Assembly: GCA_902632445.1 (NCBI GenBank) | Contig: CACPCL010000002.1 | Span: forward strand, 1 to 64,000 | From: an uncultured Pelagibacteraceae bacterium | GTDB lineage: Bacteria; Pseudomonadota; Alphaproteobacteria; Pelagibacterales; Pelagibacteraceae | Reading direction: 5' to 3' | DNA length: 64,000 nt | In this document: positions 29,986 through 36,893 of the stretch, in pieces | Position numbering within the stretch: the stretch's first letter is position 1 | How the letters are laid out: each line of letters starts with the position of its first letter | Program-made: the position numbers and the translations under genes | Notes under the pieces: generated by a model | What the model was told of the DNA's origin: nothing | Seen by the model: the letters and a program-made list of their open reading frames with translations, nothing else | The model's database searches: none

Positions 29986-30867
29986 TTGTTAACACAAAAT
30001 CAAATAGGCGTATTGTACATGGTAGGAAGCGTAATCTGCTTTTCAATCATGGATATCTGTGTCAAATGGCTTGATTATTATCCAGTTGGACAGGTTTTAT
30101 TTTTAAGATTCTTTATAGGGTTTATTCCAATTTTTTTTATTATACCTAGAGACAAGTTATTCAGTTTTTATAAAACATCTAGACCTGGCCTTCATGCATT
30201 TCGAGCTATTTCTGGTGCAGCTGCAATTATTGCATTATTTATAGGATTAAGAGAATTGCCATTGGCTGATGTTGTATCTTTAACTTTTGGAGGACCAATA
30301 TTCGTTACAGTGGCCTCAATTTTTTTCTTATCAGAGAAAGTTGGAATAAAAAGATGGTCAGCTGTATTTTTAGGTTTTATTGGAATGTTATTGATAGTGC
30401 AGCCAGCTTTTATAGATTTAAACTATTTCTACATTACACCAATAGTATTTTGTATTTTCTTTGCTTGTGTAGCAATAAGTGTAAGAGCTTTATCAAAAAC
30501 AGAGCCTAATTACACAATTGCATTTTATTTTACTTTTCTCTGTACTTTACTTGGTCTAGGTTCAATATTTTTTGTGGAGTGGAAAATGCCAACTTTAATT
30601 GATTTTATTATTTTTGTAGTTATGGGCTTATGTGGAAGTATAGCAAATCTTCTTTTAACTCAAAGTTATAGATTAGCTGAAGCCTCATTAGTTACACCAA
30701 TTAAATATTTAAGTCTTGTATTCGCTATTGTATTTGGATTCTTAATTTGGAGCGAGGTTCCAAAGATTCTAACGTTATTTGGTGCCTTATTAGTCATTAC
30801 AAGTTCATTGATAATATTCATTAGAGAGTCTCAACTTAAAAAACAAATAATCAACCCAAGAGCATGA
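29986..30867 (+). CDS. DMT-family (EamA) membrane transporter
   Basis: Drug/metabolite exporter-type membrane protein, 293 residues, with about ten hydrophobic helices in two EamA repeats. I keep the TTG start at 29986 because AAAGGA (29973-29978) lies 7 bases before it; the next ATG is at codon 12, inside the first helix. It overlaps the DNA glycosylase gene by 4 bases. Substrate unknown. Confidence 0.85.
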   Translation: MLTQNQIGVLYMVGSVICFSIMDICVKWLDYYPVGQVLFLRFFIGFIPIFFIIPRDKLFSFYKTSRPGLHAFRAISGAAAIIALFIGLRELPLADVVSLTFGGPIFVTVASIFFLSEKVGIKRWSAVFLGFIGMLLIVQPAFIDLNYFYITPIVFCIFFACVAISVRALSKTEPNYTIAFYFTFLCTLLGLGSIFFVEWKMPTLIDFIIFVVMGLCGSIANLLLTQSYRLAEASLVTPIKYLSLVFAIVFGFLIWSEVPKILTLFGALLVITSSLIIFIRESQLKKQIINPRA

Positions 30868-31487
30868 GAAAGCCGAGTTACTGGAATAGGGCAAAGTCTA
30901 CTTTGTCAAAAAAAGATCCAGTTATGAAAAAATTAATTAATTGTTATAAAGATGGAGCTCTTGTAACGAGAAATGATGTTTTTTTCTCACTTTGCAAAAG
31001 CATTATTGGGCAGCAAATAAGTATAGCTGCAGCAAATTCAGTTTTTTCTAAGTTTGAGAAAATTTGTAAAGGAAAAATTAATGCAAAAAATGTTAATAAA
31101 TTATCTTCTCAAACTTTAAAGAGATGTGGATTGAGTAGACAAAAAGTAAGGGGCATCAAAGATTTAGCAAAAAAAATTATTACAAATGAATTTAAACCTC
31201 ATTTGATAAAAAGAATGAATGATGAAGAAGCCATTGAGTATTTATCTAATTTAAGACAAATTGGTAGATGGTCTGCTGAAATGATACTACTTTTCACTTT
31301 TAACAGATCAAATATTTGGCCATTACAAGATATAGGTTTGCTTAGAGCAATATCAAACAATTATAAAAAAAAATATTTTCCACCAAAATCTTTTCTTAAA
31401 AAACTTTATAAAAAATTCACACCATATTGTTCAGTTGCAACATGGTATCTTTGGAGATCAATAGACGACGAACCGATACAATATTAA
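30864..31487 (+). CDS. DNA-3-methyladenine glycosylase II (HhH-GPD family)
   Basis: Base-excision glycosylase of the AlkA-like HhH-GPD superfamily. SIIGQQIS is the family opening helix. The helix-hairpin-helix is LRQIGRWSAEMILLFTF, and the catalytic Asp is in PLQDIGLLRAI. At 207 residues it is the short, N-domain-less form common in alphaproteobacteria. It is coupled to the upstream transporter by a 4-base overlap. It shares a TTAA stop palindrome with the DUF1330 gene. Confidence 0.87.
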   Translation: MRKPSYWNRAKSTLSKKDPVMKKLINCYKDGALVTRNDVFFSLCKSIIGQQISIAAANSVFSKFEKICKGKINAKNVNKLSSQTLKRCGLSRQKVRGIKDLAKKIITNEFKPHLIKRMNDEEAIEYLSNLRQIGRWSAEMILLFTFNRSNIWPLQDIGLLRAISNNYKKKYFPPKSFLKKLYKKFTPYCSVATWYLWRSIDDEPIQY

Positions 31488-31771
31488 ACTCCCTCAATTG
31501 TTTGATATTGACGTTCTGCGTAACCCTTGAGAATAGAGTGCGCTTCTTGATATTCTTTTGAATTATAAAAGTTATTAGCTTCATTATAGGATGGAAATTC
31601 AATTACAACTGTTCTAGGAGACTTTTCACCCTCATTTGAAGTTGATCTTCCCCCTCTTATTAAAAATTTTCCTTTATATTTTTCAACTGCTGCTCTAGCC
31701 TTAATCGCATATTCTTTCAACTTTTCCTCGTTACTTATATTTTTATAAACACAAACAACATATCCTTTCAT
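31484..31771 (-). CDS. DUF1330 family protein
   Basis: Small cytoplasmic protein of the dimeric alpha/beta-barrel (ferredoxin-like) fold. The pattern YVVCVYKNI, LIRGGRSTS and VVIEFPSYNEANNFYNSKEYQ is typical of DUF1330. It has 95 residues. Function in the family is not established. It stands alone on the minus strand and its stop overlaps that of the glycosylase gene. Confidence 0.85.
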   Translation of the reverse strand: MKGYVVCVYKNISNEEKLKEYAIKARAAVEKYKGKFLIRGGRSTSNEGEKSPRTVVIEFPSYNEANNFYNSKEYQEAHSILKGYAERQYQTIEGV

Positions 31772-31804
31772 TTACAACTCCATTAAAATAATTTAGCTTT
31801 CTTC

Positions 31805-32332
31805 ATGGCAGATAAACTTATCATTGATTGGAAAGAGTACAATCAAATCGTTGAAAAATTAGCAATACAGATTCACAAAAGTGGATTTAAGCCTAATTTG
31901 TTAATTGGAATTATGAGGGGTGGTGCACCTATCATTGATGTTTTAAGCCGAGTTTTTAAATTAAAATGTGCTTATTTGGCAGTTGAATCCTATTCTGGTG
32001 AAGGAACTGAGGATCAACAAGGTGATCTAGTTTTTTCAAGGGAAATGAGTTCAACAGTTCAAGAGATGAGTGGCAATATCCTGCTATGTGATGATTTATC
32101 AGATACTGGAGTGACATTAAATAAAAGTATAGATTGGTTAAAAAAATACCCACCACTTAAAGGAAACATTAAAGAAATTAAAACAGCAGTGTTATGGAAG
32201 AAAAAAGATTCCACCTTTGAACCAGATTTTTGTGCACAAAGATTAGATAGTAATCCGTGGATTGTGCAGCCGTTTGAGCATTATGAAGAGATAAAAGTTG
32301 AAGATTTAATAAGAAAACATCAGAAGAATTAA
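31805..32332 (+). CDS. Purine-type phosphoribosyltransferase
   Basis: Type I phosphoribosyltransferase. The PRPP-binding motif is LLCDDLSDTGVTL, and the N-terminal GIMRGGAPI loop binds pyrophosphate. The C-terminal part (AQRLDSNPWIVQPFEHYE) resembles hypoxanthine/xanthine PRTs. It has 175 residues. It is convergent with a purine permease, which fits purine salvage. The exact base is not determinable. Confidence 0.82.
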   Translation: MADKLIIDWKEYNQIVEKLAIQIHKSGFKPNLLIGIMRGGAPIIDVLSRVFKLKCAYLAVESYSGEGTEDQQGDLVFSREMSSTVQEMSGNILLCDDLSDTGVTLNKSIDWLKKYPPLKGNIKEIKTAVLWKKKDSTFEPDFCAQRLDSNPWIVQPFEHYEEIKVEDLIRKHQKN

Positions 32333-32352
32333 GGGCCAGAATTTTCTGGCCC
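32333..32352. terminator. Bidirectional hairpin terminator
   Basis: GGGCCAGA (32333-32340) and TCTGGCCC (32345-32352) form a perfect 8-bp stem with loop ATTT. It is placed directly between the convergent phosphoribosyltransferase and permease genes. It is one of only two convergent junctions in the window that have a hairpin. Confidence 0.75.
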
Positions 32353-32360
32353 TAAATATT

Positions 32361-33671
32361 TTAAGCTACGTAAAAACTTATTACACTGAATACTGCAATT
32401 ACCCAAATAGCTGGCGAAGTTTTACCAAATTTACCAGTGAATATTTGAATTAAGGCGTAAGAGATGAATGCTAAAGCGATACCATTACTGATACTATAAG
32501 TTAATGGCATAGTTATCATAGCCACAACAGCCGGCCCTGATTCTGCTATATCATTCCATTCAATATCAGTGATGTTTCTAACAAATAAAATCGCTACATA
32601 TAATAATGCAGCCCCATCTATTTCTTTTGGTAGACTAGTAGCCAAAGGTGAAAAAAACAAACAAGCCAAGAAAAGAACTCCAATAACCAATGAAGTCATT
32701 CCTGTTCTTCCACCAGCCTTCACACCAGCGCCTGACTCAACATAACTTGTAACTGTAGTTGTTCCCATCATTGCACCCGCAACTGTACCAACACTATCAG
32801 ATAGCATTGCTTTATTTATATCTTGCACTTTACCTTTTTTATCAACTTTACCTGCTACGTTAGCCACAGATGTTAATGTTCCTGCTGTATCAAAAAAATC
32901 AATAAACAATAAAGTAAAGACTATCGAAGCCATACCAGCAGTTAACGCTGCTTTAAGGTCAAACTCAAATAAGTAAGTCATTGGAGGAATAGATCCAACT
33001 ACTCCATTAAACTTTGCTAAACCCGTCGCCCAAGCAATTATACTGAATAGAAGAATACCTATAATAATATTTCCTCTTATTTTCATTTTTTCCAACACGA
33101 TCATGAACACAAAAGCTAAACAACCTAGAAGAACGAGAGGATTTTTAATATCACCAAGAGTTACAAGTGTAACTGGATGATCCCCAACTACTCCCATTAT
33201 TTCAAGACCAATGATTGCTAAAAATAATCCAATTCCTGCTCCTATTCCAAGTTTAAGACTTTTTGGTATTGAGTTAATTAACCAAGCCCGCAAAGGTGTT
33301 AATGAAATTGCCAAGAATATTACTCCAGCAACCAAAACTGCACCTAATGCTGCTTGAGGTGTGTAACCCATTCCTGCTACCACTCCATATGCAACAAAAG
33401 CATTAATACCCATTCCAGGCGCTAGGCCTATAGGCCATGTACGACCATGGAACGCCATTATAAAACAAGCAACAGCTGTTGCTAAAATTGTTGCAGTGAA
33501 AACTGCACCAAAATCAAAAAAACCCTTTTCTGTTCCGGCAAATTCGCCTGATAAGATGAAAGGATTTAAAAACATTATGTAAGCCATAGTAAGAAAAGTT
33601 GTTACACCGGCGATTACTTCAGTTTTAAAATTTGTTTTATGTTTTCTATATTCAAAATATTTATTCATCAT
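32361..33671 (-). CDS. NCS2-family purine (adenine/guanine/hypoxanthine) permease
   Basis: Integral membrane importer of the AzgA/PbuG branch of NCS2, 436 residues. The start YFEYRKHKTNFKTEVIAGVTTFLTM is typical of AzgA-like proteins. GLAPGMGINAFVAYG and FIDFFDTAGTLTSV, then AMMGTTTVTSYVESGAGV, are the family substrate-site helices. A good Shine-Dalgarno GGAGG precedes the ATG pair. It is convergent with a purine phosphoribosyltransferase, suggesting uptake and salvage. Confidence 0.92.
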   Translation of the reverse strand: MMNKYFEYRKHKTNFKTEVIAGVTTFLTMAYIMFLNPFILSGEFAGTEKGFFDFGAVFTATILATAVACFIMAFHGRTWPIGLAPGMGINAFVAYGVVAGMGYTPQAALGAVLVAGVIFLAISLTPLRAWLINSIPKSLKLGIGAGIGLFLAIIGLEIMGVVGDHPVTLVTLGDIKNPLVLLGCLAFVFMIVLEKMKIRGNIIIGILLFSIIAWATGLAKFNGVVGSIPPMTYLFEFDLKAALTAGMASIVFTLLFIDFFDTAGTLTSVANVAGKVDKKGKVQDINKAMLSDSVGTVAGAMMGTTTVTSYVESGAGVKAGGRTGMTSLVIGVLFLACLFFSPLATSLPKEIDGAALLYVAILFVRNITDIEWNDIAESGPAVVAMITMPLTYSISNGIALAFISYALIQIFTGKFGKTSPAIWVIAVFSVISFYVA

Positions 33672-33773
33672 AAAATTAAACCTCCGTTCTGAGTTTATTA
33701 CTCTATATATGTAGCAAAATCTTAACTAAATCAGACATAGCTGTCGAGATTCAACCAAGAGTAAATATATCTG

Positions 33774-33794
33774 TTTATAACTTTTCGTTATAAA
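33774..33794. repeat. Inverted repeat upstream of the permease and lipoprotein genes
   Basis: TTTATAAC (33774-33781) and GTTATAAA (33787-33794) form an 8-bp perfect inverted repeat with a 5-base spacer TTTTC. It lies in the divergent region between the purine permease and the lipoprotein-gshA-gshB operon, 12 bases before the lipoprotein start. It could be an operator; no matching factor is evident in the window. Confidence 0.4.
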
Positions 33795-33806
33795 ATAAGG
33801 AATAGT

Positions 33807-34112
33807 ATGAAAAAAATATTTTTAGGAATTTTATACACACTATTTTTTATATCATTATTAAGTTGCAAAACAGTTTCTAAAAAAATTGAAGATACAACCG
33901 CTCTAGAAGAAAAAGAATTGAGCAAATGGCTTAATAAACCTGAGGAGGATCTAAAGAGTTTTTATGGTCAACCAGACAAAGTTGAATTTCTAAAAACTAG
34001 AAATAGGAAATATGTTTATATATCAAAGAAATATCAAATTAAGTGTGAGAGAAAATTTGAGATAAACCCTAAAAACGTGGTAGTAGGCTTTAGCAGTAAA
34101 AACTGTTTTTAA
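33807..34112 (+). CDS. Small lipoprotein of unknown function
   Basis: 101-residue exported protein. A signal sequence (FLGILYTLFFISLLSC) ends in a lipobox with Cys at residue 20. The mature part has a short helix then LKSFYGQPDKVEF followed by beta-strand-like KYVYISKKYQIKC, faintly like SmpA/BamE-type folds. AAGGA precedes the ATG at proper spacing. It is 3 bases before gshA, so it is probably the first gene of the glutathione operon. Role unknown. Confidence 0.75.
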   Translation: MKKIFLGILYTLFFISLLSCKTVSKKIEDTTALEEKELSKWLNKPEEDLKSFYGQPDKVEFLKTRNRKYVYISKKYQIKCERKFEINPKNVVVGFSSKNCF

Positions 34113-34115
34113 AGC

Positions 34116-35438
34116 ATGAATACAAAAAATAAATCTAAATTTATAGATTACTTTTTAAAAGGAATTAAAAAATCTAATAAGGTTAAAGTTGGAGTTGAAC
34201 ACGAAAGATTTTTGTTTGAAGGTGCTGAAAAAAAAAGAATTTCGTATAATAAATTAAAAAAGATTTTTAAAAATTTACAAACTAATGGTTGGAAACCTTT
34301 TTTTGAAAAAGAGAATATAATCGGAATGCAAAGAGGTGATCAAAAAATTACAACAGAGCCAGGACTGCAATGTGAGCTTTCTGGAGCACCGCTAGAAAAT
34401 ATTCATCAGATTTGTAGTGAGAGTTCGCAGTTTTTAAAAGAAATTGAAATGGCGAGTAAAGGCCTGGATGTTAATACTGTGTCAATTGGTTTTGACCCAT
34501 TTAATAACTTATCTCAGGTCCCAAAAAATCCAAAAGAAAGATACACAATTATGACTAAAGAAATGCCAAAGGGTGGAAAAAAAAGTTTGGATATGATGTA
34601 TCGAACTTGTGGCATTCAAATAAATTTTGATTATATATCAGAAGAAAATTTTGAGAAAATTTTTAGAGTTGCAAATTATTTAGTTCCTCTTTCAATAGCA
34701 CTTTATTCAAATTCACCATTTGAGTCTGGAAAACCTGTTGGATATTATTCTTTGAGAAATAAAATTTGGCAAAATACTTCTAGAGGCGGAATAATGCCAA
34801 TAGCTTTTGAGAAAATTAATTTTGAAAAATACTTTGATTATGTAATAAAATATCCAATCTTATTTGCAATAAGAGATCAAAATTATATAGAACCAAATGG
34901 ACAAACATTTAAAGATTTTATTCAAGGTGATTTTTCAAAAGTTCGAGATAAGGCTACTATAAAAGACTTTGAAACTCATTTGGCAACAATTTTTACAGAA
35001 GTCAGGTTAAAACAATTTATAGAGCTAAGATCACTCGATGCGTGTGATTGGGAATGTTTGTGTGATGGACCAGCACTTTTCACTGGAATATTTTATAATT
35101 CTTTAGACGAAGCTTTTGAAATAGTCACAAAATGGAAAAAAGAAAACGTAATGAATGCGTATTTCACTTCACCTAAAAAAGGACTTGAAACAGAATTGGA
35201 GGGAAAAAAGTTAATTGAATGGAGTAAGATTTTTTTAAATCTTGCAAAAGAAGGCCTTTTAAAAAGGAATCAAACAAATTCAAAAGGAAAAAACGAGACG
35301 ATTTATTTAAACCACACAAAAAACGTCATCAAAAATGAAAAAAATAGAGCACAATTATTAATTGAGCAATATAATAAAAATAAAAATTTAGATTTTTTTT
35401 ATAATGGTAAAGAAAATTTTAGCAATTCAGGGCTCTAG
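34116..35438 (+). CDS. gshA: Glutamate-cysteine ligase, plant/alphaproteobacterial type
   Basis: First step of glutathione synthesis, joining Glu and Cys with ATP. The GCS2-family pattern is seen in VGVEHERFLFEG, the TEPGLQCELSG nucleotide/metal site, and MMYRTCGIQINFDY. It has 440 residues, typical for the alphaproteobacterial/plant class rather than the longer E. coli class. Its end overlaps gshB by 35 bases. Confidence 0.92.
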   Translation: MNTKNKSKFIDYFLKGIKKSNKVKVGVEHERFLFEGAEKKRISYNKLKKIFKNLQTNGWKPFFEKENIIGMQRGDQKITTEPGLQCELSGAPLENIHQICSESSQFLKEIEMASKGLDVNTVSIGFDPFNNLSQVPKNPKERYTIMTKEMPKGGKKSLDMMYRTCGIQINFDYISEENFEKIFRVANYLVPLSIALYSNSPFESGKPVGYYSLRNKIWQNTSRGGIMPIAFEKINFEKYFDYVIKYPILFAIRDQNYIEPNGQTFKDFIQGDFSKVRDKATIKDFETHLATIFTEVRLKQFIELRSLDACDWECLCDGPALFTGIFYNSLDEAFEIVTKWKKENVMNAYFTSPKKGLETELEGKKLIEWSKIFLNLAKEGLLKRNQTNSKGKNETIYLNHTKNVIKNEKNRAQLLIEQYNKNKNLDFFYNGKENFSNSGL

Positions 35439-36324
35439 CCTAAAAAAAATTAATGTTAATACCGATACCTCTTTTTTTTTAGGTTTAGAAGCTCAAAAAA
35501 GAAATTATGAAATTTTATATTATGAGCCAAAAGACTTAAGTTTTGTAGATGGCAAAGTTATTGTTGAAGCTTTAAAAGTAATATTTGTTAATAAAATAAA
35601 TAAACCAATCAGAATTGTTGAGAAAAAAACTTTAAATTTACTTGATGTAAAAATTATTTTAATAAGAAATGAACCACCATTTAATCAACAATATATAAAC
35701 ACAACATTCATTTTAGATTATATTTCAAAAAAAGTAAAAATTGTTAATAATCCAAAAAGCTTAAGGGAAGTTCCGGAAAAACTTTTTTCATTAAGACTTA
35801 TTAAGTACATGCCACCAACTTTAATAAGTGAAAATTTAGAGACAATAAAAACTTTTTTCAAAAAAAACAAAAAAGTTGTTATAAAACCAATCGAAAGCTT
35901 TAGTGGAAATGATGTTAAACTTTTAACTAAATTTCAAAAAAAAACTATTTCTCGATACATAAAAAAATATAATCACATAATGTTTCAAAAATTTATTCCA
36001 AAAATTCATAAAGGAGATAAAAGGGTTTTCATAATAAACGGAAAAATAAAAGGAGCTATCTCCAGAGTTCCAAAAAAAGGAAGTATACTTTCAAACATTA
36101 GTAAGGGAGCCCTTGCCAAAAAAATAAGTCTTAATTTAAAGGAAAAAAAAATAAGTCGAATAGTTGCCAATGAATTAAATAAACAAAAAATTTATTTTGC
36201 AGGAATAGATTTTGTTCAAGGAAAGTTAATTGGAGATATAAATGTGACTAGCCCGACTGGGCTTAAAACGTATTATGATTTAACAGGAATTAATTTGGCA
36301 AAGTACTTTTTCGATAATATTTAA
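35404..36324 (+). CDS. gshB: Glutathione synthase
   Basis: ATP-grasp enzyme adding glycine to gamma-glutamylcysteine. VVIKPIESFSGNDV is the ATP-binding lysine segment, QKFIPKIHKGDKRVFIING and INVTSPTG are conserved GshB blocks. It has 306 residues. The 35-base overlap with gshA is large; the ATG at 35404 gives a proper first beta strand (KKILAIQGS), so I keep it. A strong hairpin follows the stop. Confidence 0.9.
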   Translation: MVKKILAIQGSSLKKINVNTDTSFFLGLEAQKRNYEILYYEPKDLSFVDGKVIVEALKVIFVNKINKPIRIVEKKTLNLLDVKIILIRNEPPFNQQYINTTFILDYISKKVKIVNNPKSLREVPEKLFSLRLIKYMPPTLISENLETIKTFFKKNKKVVIKPIESFSGNDVKLLTKFQKKTISRYIKKYNHIMFQKFIPKIHKGDKRVFIINGKIKGAISRVPKKGSILSNISKGALAKKISLNLKEKKISRIVANELNKQKIYFAGIDFVQGKLIGDINVTSPTGLKTYYDLTGINLAKYFFDNI

Positions 36325-36325
36325 C

Positions 36326-36352
36326 ACTTGCGGAGCGATTTGCTCCGCAAGT
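36326..36352. terminator. Strong bidirectional hairpin terminator
   Basis: ACTTGCGGAGC (36326-36336) and GCTCCGCAAGT (36342-36352) form a perfect 11-bp GC-rich stem with loop GATTT. It sits between the convergent gshB and hsp20 genes, just after the gshB stop. The high GC content stands out in this AT-rich setting. Confidence 0.8.
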
Positions 36353-36361
36353 AAGGTAAAC

Positions 36362-36805
36362 TTATTTAATTTCAATAAGTCTTTTTTTCTTAATTTCTGG
36401 TATGATTTTCTCGCAGGAAATAGTTAACAAACCATCTTTTAATTCAGCACCATTTACTTTTACATCATCTGCAATTGTAAACGATCTTGCAAAAGATCTT
36501 TGAGATATTCCTCGATGAATAACTTCATCACCATTTTTTTCTTCTGATCTCTTAATGTCTTTTGTTTTAACAGTTAAAAGATTATCTTCATATTCAACTT
36601 CAACATCATCTTTGTTAAAGCCGGCAACCGCTACTTCAATAGCATACTTATCTTTACCTGCTTTTCTGATGTTATATGGCGGATAGTTGCTTTGTACAGC
36701 AAGACTGCCATTCCCTAACATAGACTCAAACTGATCAAACATATCGTCGAATCCTATGCTAAAAGGTCTTAGTGAATTAAAGATCGATAGATCCTTACTT
36801 GTCAT
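36362..36805 (-). CDS. Small heat-shock protein (Hsp20/IbpA family)
   Basis: ATP-independent holdase chaperone, 147 residues. The start of the form ...FDDMFDQFE and the alpha-crystallin domain (IEVAVAGFNKDDVEVEYEDNLLTVK, then RSFARSFTIADDVKVNGAELKDGLLTI) are typical of proteobacterial IbpA proteins. A strong AGGAGG is 4 bases before the ATG, within a hairpin resembling a ROSE thermometer, and a sigma-32-type promoter lies upstream. This would give transcriptional and translational heat control. Confidence 0.95.
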   Translation of the reverse strand: MTSKDLSIFNSLRPFSIGFDDMFDQFESMLGNGSLAVQSNYPPYNIRKAGKDKYAIEVAVAGFNKDDVEVEYEDNLLTVKTKDIKRSEEKNGDEVIHRGISQRSFARSFTIADDVKVNGAELKDGLLTISCEKIIPEIKKKRLIEIK

Positions 36806-36860
36806 ATATCCTCCTTTGTTAGCAAGGTTAATGTCAGTCCCATTTGGCGACCGACAAATT
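36806..36860 (-). promoter_or_regulatory. ROSE-like RNA thermometer in the hsp20 leader
   Basis: On the minus strand the last leader segment reads CCUUGCUAACAAAGGAGG, then AUAU before the AUG. The UUGCU (36825-36821) followed by a short loop and AGGAGG (36815-36810) matches the conserved 3' hairpin of ROSE thermometers, in which UUGCU pairs with the Shine-Dalgarno sequence. A second small stem, ATTTG/CAAAT (36859-36855 with 36846-36842), lies 5' of it. The leader is shorter than classical ROSE elements (about 55 bases here). Confidence 0.65.
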
Positions 36861-36862
36861 TG

Positions 36863-36890
36863 ATATGGGAATTTTTTTTATTTTTTCAAG
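36863..36890 (-). promoter_or_regulatory. Sigma-32 (RpoH)-type heat-shock promoter for hsp20
   Basis: On the minus strand CTTGAAA (36890-36884) is followed after 14 bases by CCCATAT (36869-36863). This closely matches the RpoH consensus (CTTGAAA, spacer 11-16, CCCCATnT). Transcription would begin near 36856, just upstream of the ROSE-like leader. It lies between the S9A peptidase stop and hsp20. Confidence 0.7.
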
Positions 36891-36893
36891 TTG

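Noticed and set aside
33672-33806. A purine riboswitch before the NCS2 permease
   Set aside because: A TATAA stretch exists but the three-way junction and the two loop motifs of the purine aptamer could not be found on the minus strand.
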